Positions 1 through 8,021 of a stretch of DNA of 33,780 nucleotides are shown piece after piece (within the stretch, counting starts at the first letter, position 1; every line of letters starts with the position of its first letter). A model generated the notes under the pieces. The model was given only the letters and a program-made list of their open reading frames with translations. It had not been told where the DNA came from and did not search any database. The DNA comes from Clostridiales bacterium (GTDB taxonomy: Bacteria; Bacillota; Clostridia; Oscillospirales; Oscillospiraceae): positions 1 to 33,780 of the forward strand of contig JAHZBA010000031.1 in assembly GCA_019423635.1 (NCBI GenBank), written 5' to 3'. A program made the translations under genes and the position numbers.

Positions 1-590
1 GCATGACCATCAACCTGCTCACCGACTCCCAGGGGAACAAGATGGGCAAGACCGCCGGGAACGCCGTGTGGCTGGACCCCAACAAGACCAGCCCCTATGA
101 TTTCTACCAGTACTGGCGCAATGTGGGGGACGCGGATGTCATGAAGTGTGTCCGCTGGCTCACCTTCCTGCCCCTGGAGCAGATCGACGAGATGGACCGC
201 TGGGAGGGCAGCCAGCTGAACACCGCCAAGGAGATCCTGGCCTACGAGCTCACAAGCCTTGTCCACGGCAAGGAGGAGGCGGAGAAGGCGCAGACCGCCG
301 CCCGGGCCCTTTTCGGCGGCGGCGGGGACAGTGCGGATATGCCCTGTACGCTCCTGTGCGAAGCGGATTTTACCGATGGAAAAATTGACGTGCTGACCCT
401 GCTGGTGAAGTGCGGCCTCTGTGCCTCCAAGGGCGAGGCCCGGCGGCTGGTCCAGCAGGGGGGTGTCAGCGTCTGCGGTGAGAAGATCACGGACATTGAA
501 AAGACCTTCTGCTGCGCTGACTGCGGCGGCGACGGCGCCATCATCAAGAAGGGCAAAAAGGTCTACCACAAGGCCGCCATGGAGCACTGA
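1..590 (+). CDS. tyrS: tyrosyl-tRNA synthetase, C-terminal part (5' end outside window)
   Basis: Charges tRNA-Tyr with tyrosine in the cytoplasm. About 195 residues are visible. They open in the catalytic domain with the class I KMSKS-type loop (here KMGKT, preceded by LLTDSQGN), followed by GNAVWLDPNKTSPYDFYQYW, which is typical of bacterial TyrRS just after the signature loop. The last 70 residues form an S4-type RNA-binding domain (GLCASKGEARRLVQQGGVSV), which docks the tRNA anticodon arm. The reading frame is open back to base 1, so the true start lies upstream of the window; the ATG at position 3 is internal. The ABC-F gene starts 30 bp after the stop codon on the same strand and may be cotranscribed. 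Family assignment is firm. Confidence 0.95.
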   Translation, partial: MTINLLTDSQGNKMGKTAGNAVWLDPNKTSPYDFYQYWRNVGDADVMKCVRWLTFLPLEQIDEMDRWEGSQLNTAKEILAYELTSLVHGKEEAEKAQTAARALFGGGGDSADMPCTLLCEADFTDGKIDVLTLLVKCGLCASKGEARRLVQQGGVSVCGEKITDIEKTFCCADCGGDGAIIKKGKKVYHKAAMEH

Positions 591-620
591 AGGGATAGGG
601 AAAGACAGAGGTACGCATAG

Positions 621-2237
621 ATGATCACAGTCAACGACGTCAGTTTGAATTTCAGCGGACAGACCCTCTTCAAGCATGTGGATCTGAAATTTGTCCCCGG
701 CAACTGCTATGGCATCATCGGCGCCAACGGCGCCGGCAAGACCACCTTCCTCCGCATCCTCTCCGAAGACCTGGAGCCCACCACCGGCGAGGTGGTCATC
801 TCCAAGGATGACCGCATGTCCGTCCTGAAGCAGGACCACTTCCAGTACGATCAGTACAGCGTCCTGGACACGGTGATCCTGGGCAATCAGCACCTCTACG
901 ATGTCATGAAGGAGAAGGACGCCCTCTATGAGAAGGAGGACTTCTCCGATGAGGACGGCGTCCGGGCCAGCGAGCTGGAGGCGGAGTTCGCCGAGATGGG
1001 CGGCTGGGAGGCCGAGAGCGACGTCAGCCGCCTGATTCAGGGGCTGGGCCTGTCCAACGACATCCTCTACAGCGAAATGTCCTCCCTCACCGCCAAGGAG
1101 AAGGTGAAGGTCCTGCTGGCCCAGGCTCTCTTTGGAAAGCCGGACATCATCCTTCTGGACGAGCCTACCAACCATCTGGATATCCAGGCCATTGAGTGGC
1201 TGGAGGACTTTTTGATGGAGTGTGAGAGCCTGGTGCTGGTGGTGAGCCACGACCGGCACTTCCTGAATACCGTCTGCACCAGCATTGTGGATGTGGACTA
1301 CGGCCAGATCAGGATGTACGTGGGCAACTACGAGTTCTGGTACGCCTCCAGCCAGCTGATGCAGCGGATGATCCGGGACCAGAACAAGAAGAAGGAGGAG
1401 AAGATCAAGGAGCTCCAGGAGTTCATCTCCCGCTTCTCCGCCAACAAGTCCAAGTCCAAGCAGGCCACCGCCCGCCGCAAGCTCCTGGACAAGCTGACGG
1501 TGGAGGAGATGCCCGCCTCCTCCCGCCGCTACCCCTTTGTGGGCTTCCAGATGGACCGGGAGCCGGGGAAGGAGATCCTGGCGGTGGAGGGGCTCAGCAA
1601 GACCGTGGACGGCCGGAAGGTGCTGGACAACGTGAGCTTCCGGGTGAACCGGGGGGAGAAGATCGCCTTTGTAGGGGAGGACGAGATCGCCAAGACCACC
1701 CTCTTCAAGATTCTCATGGAGGAGCTGGAGCCCGACGAGGGCACCTTCAAGTGGGGCACCACCATCACCACCAGCTATTTCCCCCTGGACAATTCCGCCT
1801 TTTTCAATGACTGCGACCTGAACCTGGTGGACTGGCTGGGGCAGTACACACCGGACACGCCGGAGGCCAACACGGAGTCCTTCAAGCGCTCCTTCCTGGG
1901 CAGGATGCTGTTCTCCGGCGACGACGTGTTCAAGCCGGTCAAGGTCCTCTCCGGCGGGGAGAAGGTGCGGTGTATGCTGTCCCGGATGATGCTGTTCGGG
2001 TCCAATGTTCTGGTGCTGGACCAGCCCACCAACCACCTGGACCTGGAGTCCATCACGGCGGTGAACAACGGCCTCATCGACTTCAAGGGCATTGTGCTCT
2101 TTGCCAGCCACGACCACGAGTTTGTTCAGACCATTGCCAACCGGATCATGGAATTCCGGGATGGAAAGCTGATGGATAAGCTCTGCACCTACGACGAATA
2201 TATCGCCGCCCAGTGGACAGAGGTGAACCGAACATGA
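621..2237 (+). CDS. ABC-F family ATPase (YkpA/YbiT type)
   Basis: Soluble protein of 538 residues with two ABC ATPase domains and no membrane segments, as in the ABC-F family. Those proteins act on ribosomes in translation or antibiotic protection. NBD1 has Walker A GANGAGKTT (about 34-42) and Walker B with DEPTNHLD (180-187), but its signature is degenerate (LTAKEK instead of LSGGEK, about 156-161). A charged coiled linker follows (about 250-300). NBD2 has a proper LSGGEK (443-448), but its Walker A is altered (VGEDEIAKTT, about 351-360) and the catalytic Glu is replaced by Gln (DQPTNHLD, 467-474). The intact signature in NBD2 can complete the NBD1 site, while the second site looks weak or dead. 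The ATG start follows a weak purine stretch. The stop overlaps the next gene's start as ATGA. Sub-family is inferred from the overall pattern. Confidence 0.9.
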   Translation: MITVNDVSLNFSGQTLFKHVDLKFVPGNCYGIIGANGAGKTTFLRILSEDLEPTTGEVVISKDDRMSVLKQDHFQYDQYSVLDTVILGNQHLYDVMKEKDALYEKEDFSDEDGVRASELEAEFAEMGGWEAESDVSRLIQGLGLSNDILYSEMSSLTAKEKVKVLLAQALFGKPDIILLDEPTNHLDIQAIEWLEDFLMECESLVLVVSHDRHFLNTVCTSIVDVDYGQIRMYVGNYEFWYASSQLMQRMIRDQNKKKEEKIKELQEFISRFSANKSKSKQATARRKLLDKLTVEEMPASSRRYPFVGFQMDREPGKEILAVEGLSKTVDGRKVLDNVSFRVNRGEKIAFVGEDEIAKTTLFKILMEELEPDEGTFKWGTTITTSYFPLDNSAFFNDCDLNLVDWLGQYTPDTPEANTESFKRSFLGRMLFSGDDVFKPVKVLSGGEKVRCMLSRMMLFGSNVLVLDQPTNHLDLESITAVNNGLIDFKGIVLFASHDHEFVQTIANRIMEFRDGKLMDKLCTYDEYIAAQWTEVNRT

Positions 2238-2440
2238 AACATCCTAAACAATCGATGCATATCGTAATGGACGAATCTGATGCACCATACGAAAAAGACC
2301 AATATACCAGAATATTAAACGACGACCTGCTTGCCATCCAATTCGCAAAGGAATACGGGCTGGAATTCACGCCTGGAAGCCGGCTTGCAGAATTGTCACG
2401 CGCCATGGATGAAGGTCGTCTCGTAAAACCGGATACCTGA
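2234..2440 (+). CDS. small hypothetical protein, 68 residues
   Basis: I do not recognise the family. The ATG overlaps the ABC-F stop codon (ATGA) and has a ribosome-binding site (AGAGGTG) about 8 bases upstream, inside the ABC-F gene, which suggests translational coupling. A GTG 21 bases upstream in frame is a less likely start. The product is soluble and mildly acidic (YEKDQYTRILNDDLLAIQFA near the middle). It has no signal peptide or membrane segment. The codons are noticeably richer in A and T than those of the neighbours (for example cat, aaa, ata, tta). A strong terminator hairpin follows within 35 bases. Confidence 0.6.
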   Translation: MKHPKQSMHIVMDESDAPYEKDQYTRILNDDLLAIQFAKEYGLEFTPGSRLAELSRAMDEGRLVKPDT

Positions 2441-2471
2441 TACCACACCATCCCAACGCTATACAGCGAAA

Positions 2472-2514
2472 AAGTTCCCCGGAAAGGCTGGTAGCCTTTC
2501 CGGGGAACTTCTTT
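2472..2514 (+). terminator. Rho-independent terminator after the tyrS/ABC-F genes
   Basis: Perfect 18-bp inverted repeat (arms 2472-2489 and 2493-2510) with a 3-base loop, followed by a short pyrimidine run (cttt). It ends the plus-strand unit of tyrS, ABC-F and the small gene. The A-rich left flank would let it work in the minus direction as well. Confidence 0.8.
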
Positions 2515-2520
2515 CCACGT

Positions 2521-2694
2521 TATCCGCCGCGTCAGGGTAATGACGGCTCCGCCGTCAAGCCTCCGCGCCGCAGCCTATTTCATTGACAGCGGATGCGGCA
2601 ACGGCGGGGGCTGCGGCCCCCGCCACAACCGTTCCATGACATGGATTGCACGAATAAGGAATAAGCCGTGAGGCCGCGCCTATGGCGCGGCCTC
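2521..2694. repeat. hairpin-rich spacer, 3' of dapA
   Basis: No gene is seen here. There are three GC-rich inverted repeats: 2541-2547/2551-2557 (arms tgacggc/gccgtca), 2603-2611/2616-2624 (arms ggcgggggc/gcccccgcc) and 2670-2680/2684-2694 (arms gaggccgcgcc/ggcgcggcctc). The last one begins 7 bases past the dapA stop codon on the minus strand and is the likely dapA terminator, although its T-tail is poor. Confidence 0.5.
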
Positions 2695-2700
2695 GTGTTG

Positions 2701-3585
2701 TCATAAAAGCTGATACTGCATCAGAGTCCTTTGAATCCGCTCCAGCTGCGCCTCATCAGGGGGACAGAGCGGCAGCCGCGGCTGACCGACATCCCAGCCC
2801 ATCAGCTGCAAAGCCGCCTTCACCGGAATGGGGTTGACCTCGCAGAAGAGGGCGTCACAGAGGTCCTTCAACTCCAGCTGAAGCTTCCCGGCTGCGGCGA
2901 AGTCGTTGTCCAGGCACAGCTGAACCAGTGTGTGCATTTTGTCCGGAACCAGGTTTGCCGCCACGGAGATCACGCCCACCCCGCCAAAGGCACAGATGGG
3001 AACGGTCTCATCGTCGTTGCCGGACCAGATGTAAAAGTCCTTTGGACACAGGTTCCGGGTCCGCTGGGTAGCGCCCAGGTTTCCGCTGGCCTCCTTGACG
3101 CCGTTGATGTTGGGATGCTGCGCCAATGCTGCATAGGTCTCCGGTGCAATGTTCACCCCGGTGCGGGAGGGAACGTTGTAGAGGATAATGGGCAGATCCA
3201 CGGCGTCGGCGATGCGGGTGTAGTGGCGGATGAGCCCCGGCTGGCTGGCCTTGTTGTAATAGGGCGTCACCAGCAGCAGTCCGTCACAGCCGGCCCGCTC
3301 CGCGTCCCTGGAGAGGGTCAGAGCCGCCTCCGTGGAGTTGGAGCCGCTCCCGGCAATCACGGGGACCCGGCCGTTCACGTGCTCCACGCAGAAGGAAATG
3401 GTCTCCATCCGCTCCTGATAGGACATGGTACTGGCCTCCCCAGTGGTGCCACAGACGATGACGGCGTCGGTTCCCTGTTCCAGCTGGAAATCCAGGAACG
3501 CCCCAAAGGCGGTGAAGTTGACGGCATCGTTCGTAAAGGGCGTGACGATGGCCACGCCGGAGCCGGTGAAAATCGGTTGTCTCAT
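2701..3585 (-). CDS. dapA: 4-hydroxy-tetrahydrodipicolinate synthase
   Basis: Condenses pyruvate with aspartate semialdehyde, the committed step of lysine/diaminopimelate synthesis. In spore formers this also feeds dipicolinate. The TIM-barrel enzyme has 294 residues, the normal family length. Visible hallmarks are GTTGE (46-50), the active-site Tyr136 in YNVPSRTG, and the Schiff-base Lys164 in NGVKEASGN. The ATG at 3585 is chosen because AAGGGGTG lies about 6 bases upstream. The GTG three codons earlier falls inside that ribosome-binding site. The asd gene, which supplies the substrate, lies upstream on the same strand; a MITE-like element and a hairpin separate them, so dapA may be transcribed separately. 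Confidence 0.97.
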   Translation of the reverse strand: MRQPIFTGSGVAIVTPFTNDAVNFTAFGAFLDFQLEQGTDAVIVCGTTGEASTMSYQERMETISFCVEHVNGRVPVIAGSGSNSTEAALTLSRDAERAGCDGLLLVTPYYNKASQPGLIRHYTRIADAVDLPIILYNVPSRTGVNIAPETYAALAQHPNINGVKEASGNLGATQRTRNLCPKDFYIWSGNDDETVPICAFGGVGVISVAANLVPDKMHTLVQLCLDNDFAAAGKLQLELKDLCDALFCEVNPIPVKAALQLMGWDVGQPRLPLCPPDEAQLERIQRTLMQYQLL

Positions 3586-3604
3586 ACAAAACACCCCTTT
3601 ATAA

Positions 3605-3716
3605 ATTAGGAATTAGGAATGAGAAATCAGGAATTTTTCAGAATTAATGGCTGGTGCGGGTGTGGAAAATGACGTGACATCCGCCGATTCCCAACTCCTC
3701 ATTTCTAATTCCTAAT
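3605..3716. mobile_element. 112-bp MITE-like element with 30-bp terminal inverted repeats
   Basis: The two ends (3605-3634 and 3687-3716) are inverted copies of each other, matching at 25 of 30 positions. All five differences are transitions, so most can still pair as G-U in RNA. The ends begin with ATTAGGAATTAG. The 52-bp centre encodes nothing visible. No clear target-site duplication was seen. Small non-autonomous transposon remnants of this shape occur in clostridial intergenic regions; calling this one a MITE is inference. It lies in the dapA leader, between asd and dapA. Confidence 0.5.
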
Positions 3717-3718
3717 GG

Positions 3719-3751
3719 AAAGAGACGGCCGCCTGCCGGCACCGTCTCTTT
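3719..3751 (-). terminator. probable terminator after asd
   Basis: Inverted repeat with arms aaagagacgg (3719-3728) and ccgtctcttt (3742-3751) and a further inner gccg/cggc pairing. It lies 23 bp beyond the asd stop codon in the direction of transcription. Read on the minus strand it ends in tctttcc. It would separate asd from dapA at least partly. Confidence 0.65.
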
Positions 3752-3774
3752 CGTGAACTGAAATTCAGTTTGCC

Positions 3775-4857
3775 TCAAATGTAGCCTTTGGCACACAGCA
3801 GCTCCGCCAGGAGGACCCCGCCGCCGGCGGCGCCCCGCAGGGTGTTGTGGCTGAGCCCTACAAATTTGTAATCGTACTGGGTGTCCTCCCGCAGGCGGCC
3901 CAGGGAGATGGCCATGCCGTTTTCCAGCATCCGGTCCAGATGTGTCTGGGGACGGTCCGGCTGTTCAAAGTAGTGCAGGAACTGTTTGGGGGCGGAGGGG
4001 AGATCCAGCTCCTGGGCGGGGCCCCGGAAGGAGGCCCAGTCAGACTTGATCTGCTGGATGGAGGGCTTGCAGCCGTCCCGGAATTTCATGAACACAGCAG
4101 CCATGTGGCCGTCCAGGCAGGCCACCCGGAAGCATTGGGCGGTGATAAGGGGGCTCTTGGCAGGGACGATCTTCCCGTTTTCCAGAGTGCCCCAGACCTT
4201 CAAGGGCTCCTGCTCGCTCTTCTCCTCCTCGCCGCCGATGTAGGGGATGCAGTTGTCCACCATCTCCGGCCATCGCTCAAAGGTCTTGCCCGCGCCGGAG
4301 ATGGCCTGGTAGGTGCAGACCAGCGCCCGCTCCAGACCATACTTGCGCAGGGGGTGCAGGGCGGGGACGTAGCTCTGAATGGAGCAGTTGGACTTCACGG
4401 CGATGAAGCCCCGCTTGGTCCCCAGGCGCTTGCGCTGGGCCTCAATGACCTGGATGTGTTCGGCGTTGAGCTCCGGCACCACCATGGGCACATCGTCCGT
4501 CCAGCGGTTGGCGGAGTTGTTGGAGACAATGGGGCACTCCAGTTTGGCGTACTGCTCCTCCAGGGCCCGGATCTCCTCCTTCTTCATGTCCACGGCGCAA
4601 AAGCAGAAGTCCACCATCTCCGCCAGCTTCTTGGCGTCCGCCTGGGCGTCCAGCAGGACCAGCTTCCTGGCCTCCTCCGGGATGGGAGTGGTCATGGCCC
4701 AGCGGCCTGAAACCGCCTCCTCATAGGTCTTTCCGGCGCTGCGGCCGCTGGCGGCAATGGCGCTCAGGCGGAACCAGGGATGGTTTTCCAGCAGTGTGAT
4801 GAACCGCTGGCCCACCATGCCCGTTCCGCCAATGACGCCCACGTTGTACTGTTTCAT
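3775..4857 (-). CDS. asd: aspartate-semialdehyde dehydrogenase
   Basis: Reduces aspartyl phosphate to aspartate semialdehyde with NADPH, feeding lysine, threonine and methionine synthesis. The protein has 360 residues. The N-terminal Rossmann motif is GGTGMVGQ (10-17). The catalytic Cys158 sits in KSNCSIQ, and Gln184 and His251 (CLDGHMA) fit the usual active-site residues. Length and the SNCS motif resemble the archaeal/fungal-like branch of the family rather than the E. coli type; this is inference from the motif pattern. The start ATG is preceded by GAGGAGGAAACGCAA, a strong ribosome-binding site. It is divergent from spoIID and upstream of dapA on the same strand. Confidence 0.95.
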   Translation of the reverse strand: MKQYNVGVIGGTGMVGQRFITLLENHPWFRLSAIAASGRSAGKTYEEAVSGRWAMTTPIPEEARKLVLLDAQADAKKLAEMVDFCFCAVDMKKEEIRALEEQYAKLECPIVSNNSANRWTDDVPMVVPELNAEHIQVIEAQRKRLGTKRGFIAVKSNCSIQSYVPALHPLRKYGLERALVCTYQAISGAGKTFERWPEMVDNCIPYIGGEEEKSEQEPLKVWGTLENGKIVPAKSPLITAQCFRVACLDGHMAAVFMKFRDGCKPSIQQIKSDWASFRGPAQELDLPSAPKQFLHYFEQPDRPQTHLDRMLENGMAISLGRLREDTQYDYKFVGLSHNTLRGAAGGGVLLAELLCAKGYI

Positions 4858-5058
4858 TTGCGTTTCCTCCTCATCACAGGCAGAGCGGCAAAATCAGGAA
4901 AACTCTGACGATTTTTGTTGATTGCCGCACCGCTTTATATTATAATCAAATTGTTACGGAGATTCCAGTCTGTTCTCGTGCAGAGGACATTTGTTTTTCT
5001 GTGTCTATCATATCATGATTTGGCGGTACCGTCAAGACGGCCGCGATTGGGAGGTCCT
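4858..5058. promoter_or_regulatory. divergent asd / spoIID control region
   Basis: A 201-bp spacer with an AT-rich core. A TATATT/TATAAT cluster at 4937-4946 is nearly palindromic and can serve as a -10 box on either strand; TTGTTG at 4915-4920 lies 16 bp before TATATT on the plus strand. CATATCAT at 5009-5016 resembles a sporulation sigma-E -10 box, which would suit spoIID, but no clear -35 partner (ATA 16-18 bp upstream) is present. The assignment is therefore tentative. Confidence 0.3.
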
Positions 5059-6699
5059 ATGAAAAAGCTGCTGGTGGCCCTGTGCCTTGTTGTGAGTTTT
5101 TTTGTGCTGCATTCCGCCTCCGCGGCTGCGCTGGAGGGCAATGTCATCAAGGTGGGGCTGCGGTACGGCTCCAGCGCCATGTTCTCGGCCAATTTGGAAA
5201 ATGCGGTGGGCTCCGGCTATGAGTTCGGATATTTTGACGAGGACCGCCGCTTCCAGTCCGTGGGCTGGACGGAGGAGACCGCCATCTCCATGACGGCCGC
5301 CGGGGAGATCTATCTGGACAGCAGCGGCGCCTACAGCAGGACGTCCTCCGGAGGGCGCTCCATCGGGGCGTGGCATGTGGAGATCGACGGCCTGCGGTCC
5401 TTTGAGGATGCCCTGGACACGGCCAGGGACTACGACGGCTATCCTGCCTGGATTGACGAGGAGTATGTGGTCCGGGTGGGGGATTACGCCTCGGAGCGGG
5501 AGGCCCGGAACGCCGCGGACCGGCTGGGGGAGGGATACGCGGTCTGTTCCTCCGACTCCGGTGTGCTGGTCACCGTGACCCGTACCACGGAGATTCTCTT
5601 TGAGTTTGACGGCCGCGGCCGGCTGGATCTGGGCGTGCTGCCCTCCGGACGGGACACCGTCACCTGGTTTCGGGGCTACAAGTACCCCGGCGGGTTTGAG
5701 TATCCCCGCACGAATGGCGGAGATCTTGGTGTGGTGAATGTGACGGAGCTGGACGACTATGTGAGGGGGGTGCTGCCCTCCGAGATGGGCGGCAGCTGGC
5801 CTCTGGCGGCGCTGGAGGCCCAGGCGGTCTGCGCCCGGACCTACGCCTGCCGGACCAGCAAGCATCTTGGCACGTATGGCTTTGACGTGTGCAACGGGAT
5901 TGACTGCCAGGTCTACAACGGCTTGAACGCCGCCACGGATCTGACGGATCAGGCGGTTGAAAATACGGCAGGGGAGATGCTCTACTACGACGGCTATCTG
6001 GTCCAGGACCCGGTGTATCACTCCTCCAACGGCGGCGCCACAGAGGACGCCAAAAACGTCTGGGGCGGCGAGAAGGGCTATCTGAAGGGCAAGGAGGACC
6101 CCTATGAGGCCCGGACCTCCATTCCCAATTACCAGTACTCCGTCACCTACACCTCCGCGGAGCTGACGTGGATTCTGGAGCAGAAGGGCTACGATGTAGG
6201 AACGGTGCGGAACGTCTACGTCTCAGGCTATACGCCGGTCGGCAACGTGGCCGCGGTGACCTTTGAGGGCAGCCGGGGCACCAAGACGGTGACCGGGCTG
6301 ACCTGCAGCTCCATCTTCTACAGCAGCACCTATGGAAAATCAGTCCGCAGTCTGCGCTTTTCCATCAACGGCGGAGGGCCCTCCGGCAGCGGCGTGTATG
6401 TAAACGGCAGCAGCTGCCTGCCCTCCTTTGAGGGGGTCTCCGTGATCTCCGGCGCCGGCAGTGTGCAGACCCTCCGGGGGGATTCCTGTACGGTGATCTC
6501 CTCTTCCGGAACTTCCGTGGTGTCCGGCGGCGGCAGCAGCGCGCCCTCCGCGCCCAGCAGCGGCAGCTTCACCATCACCGGCAGCGGAAACGGCCACAGT
6601 GTGGGCATGAGTCAGTACGGCGCCAAGGCCATGGCGGAATTGGGATATACTTATGAGGACATTTTACACTTCTATTATACGGACGTCACCATTGCGTGA
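5059..6699 (+). CDS. spoIID: SpoIID/LytB-domain sporulation protein (engulfment lytic transglycosylase type)
   Basis: SpoIID cleaves peptidoglycan glycan strands during engulfment of the forespore, together with SpoIIP and SpoIIM. The product has 546 residues and begins with a signal peptide (residues 1-23, MKKLLVALCLVVSFFVLHSA). A SPOR-like stretch follows (about 130-180, YVVRVGDYASEREARNAADR). The SpoIID domain carries DDYVRGVLPSEMGGSWPLAA then EAQAVCARTYA, with the family's conserved Glu in PSEMGG, and ends with GHSVGMSQYGAKAMA, typical of the family C-terminus. The ATG at 5059 has GGGAGGT just upstream; the frame is open further upstream but lacks a start signal. The protein is longer than B. 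subtilis SpoIID (about 340) because of the N-terminal region and a Ser/Gly-rich insertion near 475-515. The stop codon lies 12 bp before queA. Confidence 0.88.
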   Translation: MKKLLVALCLVVSFFVLHSASAAALEGNVIKVGLRYGSSAMFSANLENAVGSGYEFGYFDEDRRFQSVGWTEETAISMTAAGEIYLDSSGAYSRTSSGGRSIGAWHVEIDGLRSFEDALDTARDYDGYPAWIDEEYVVRVGDYASEREARNAADRLGEGYAVCSSDSGVLVTVTRTTEILFEFDGRGRLDLGVLPSGRDTVTWFRGYKYPGGFEYPRTNGGDLGVVNVTELDDYVRGVLPSEMGGSWPLAALEAQAVCARTYACRTSKHLGTYGFDVCNGIDCQVYNGLNAATDLTDQAVENTAGEMLYYDGYLVQDPVYHSSNGGATEDAKNVWGGEKGYLKGKEDPYEARTSIPNYQYSVTYTSAELTWILEQKGYDVGTVRNVYVSGYTPVGNVAAVTFEGSRGTKTVTGLTCSSIFYSSTYGKSVRSLRFSINGGGPSGSGVYVNGSSCLPSFEGVSVISGAGSVQTLRGDSCTVISSSGTSVVSGGGSSAPSAPSSGSFTITGSGNGHSVGMSQYGAKAMAELGYTYEDILHFYYTDVTIA

Positions 6700-6713
6700 T
6701 ACATGGAGACCAT

Positions 6714-7739
6714 ATGAAAACCAGTGATTTTTATTACGACCTGCCTCCGGAGCTGATTGCCCAGACCCCCCTGGAGCGGCGGGACGGCTCCCGGCTGATG
6801 ACCCTGGACCGCGTCTCCGGCGCGGTAGGGCACTATCACTTTTACGACCTGCCGGACTTCCTGCGTCCGGGGGACTGCCTGATCCTCAACGACTCCAGGG
6901 TGCTGCCCGCCCGGCTGCTGGGACACCGTCTGCCAGGCGGAGGCGCCTGTGAGGTGCTGCTGCTGATCGACCGGGGAGACAAAACCTGGGAGTGCCTGGT
7001 GCGGCCGGGGCGGAAAATGCGCCCGGGGACACGCCTCTCCTTCGGCGACGGCCAGCTGACGGCCGAGGTGATGGCGGAGACGGAGGGCGGAAACCGCCTG
7101 GTGCGCTTTGACTACGAGGGGATTTTCCTGGAGGTGCTGGAGCGCCTTGGCAAGATGCCGCTGCCGCCTTATATCAAGGCGGAGCTCCAGGACCGGGAGC
7201 GGTATCAGACGGTCTACTCCAAGGTCACCGGCAGCGCGGCGGCACCCACTGCGGGGCTTCACTTCACCCGCCCGCTGCTGGAGCGCATCCGGGCCAAGGG
7301 GGTGGAGATCGGCTATGTGACGCTGCATGTGGGCCTTGGCACCTTCCGCCCTGTGAAGGAGGAGGAGATCACCGACCACGCCATGCACAGCGAGTTCTGC
7401 ACGATTTCCCAGGAGACGGCGGATCTCATCAACCGCACCAGGGCGGCCGGCGGCCGGTGCATCTGTGTGGGCACTACCTCCTGCCGGACGCTGGAGTCCT
7501 GGGCCGGGGAGGACGGGCACATGGAGGCAAAGGCCGGCTGGACCAGCATCTATATCTACCCCGGATACCGCTTCAAGGTGATGGACGCGCTGGTGACCAA
7601 TTTCCACCTGCCGGAGAGTACCCTGATTATGCTGGTGTCGGCCTTCTCCGGACGGGAACACATCCTGGCGGCATATCAGGAGGCCGTGCGGGAGAAATAC
7701 CGCTTTTTCTCGTTCGGGGACGCCATGTTTTTATATTGA
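6714..7739 (+). CDS. queA: S-adenosylmethionine:tRNA ribosyltransferase-isomerase
   Basis: Transfers and isomerises the ribosyl group of S-adenosylmethionine onto 7-aminomethyl-7-deazaguanine in tRNA to form epoxyqueuosine. The protein has 341 residues, a normal length. Family motifs in order are DFYYDLPPELIAQTPLE, LNDSRVLPARL, SAAAPTAGLHFT, VTLHVGLGTFRPVK and VGTTSCRTLE. The ATG at 6714 is chosen because GGAG lies 5 bases upstream; the GTG at 6696 overlaps the spoIID stop codon and lacks a ribosome-binding site. It is in the usual cluster with tgt and yajC. Confidence 0.97.
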   Translation: MKTSDFYYDLPPELIAQTPLERRDGSRLMTLDRVSGAVGHYHFYDLPDFLRPGDCLILNDSRVLPARLLGHRLPGGGACEVLLLIDRGDKTWECLVRPGRKMRPGTRLSFGDGQLTAEVMAETEGGNRLVRFDYEGIFLEVLERLGKMPLPPYIKAELQDRERYQTVYSKVTGSAAAPTAGLHFTRPLLERIRAKGVEIGYVTLHVGLGTFRPVKEEEITDHAMHSEFCTISQETADLINRTRAAGGRCICVGTTSCRTLESWAGEDGHMEAKAGWTSIYIYPGYRFKVMDALVTNFHLPESTLIMLVSAFSGREHILAAYQEAVREKYRFFSFGDAMFLY

Positions 7740-7751
7740 AGGGAGACGCTT

Positions 7752-8021
7752 ATGGAGTTTCAGGAATTGCCCAATGTCGGGCCTAAGCTGGCGGAAAACC
7801 TGCGGCGGGCCGGCTTTGACAGCATCGAATCCTTCCGCGCCGCCGGTGCGGAGGAGGCCTTCCTCCGGATTCGGACTCAGGTGGACCCCACCGCCTGCTT
7901 TCACCAGCTCACCGCCCTGGAGGGAGCGGTTCAGGGGGTGCGGAAGACCCAGCTCTCCCAGGAGCGGAAAACGGAGCTGCGGACATTTTTTGACGGGCTG
8001 TCCGGAGCGGTGTCCCGCTGA
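7752..8021 (+). CDS. TfoX C-terminal domain-like helix-hairpin-helix protein
   Basis: An 89-residue protein matching the pattern of the TfoX C-terminal domain: LPNVGPKLAENLRRAGFDSI near the start (a helix-hairpin-helix with GPKLAENL), then LRIRTQVDPTACFHQLTALE and a terminal KTELRTFFDGL. In TfoX/Sxy proteins this domain follows an N-terminal half that is absent here. Stand-alone copies are common in Firmicutes and their role is unknown. The ATG has GGGAGA 6 bases upstream. It lies 12 bp after queA and probably belongs to the same transcript. Confidence 0.8.
   Translation: MEFQELPNVGPKLAENLRRAGFDSIESFRAAGAEEAFLRIRTQVDPTACFHQLTALEGAVQGVRKTQLSQERKTELRTFFDGLSGAVSR

Noticed and set aside
2731..3609. 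Long open frame on the plus strand opposite dapA (292 codons), and similar long frames opposite asd, spoIID, tgt, murD, radA and others
   Set aside because: They are mirror frames of well-identified genes in a GC-rich genome. Their translations are rich in Gly, His, Pro and Arg, match no family pattern, and lack ribosome-binding sites.
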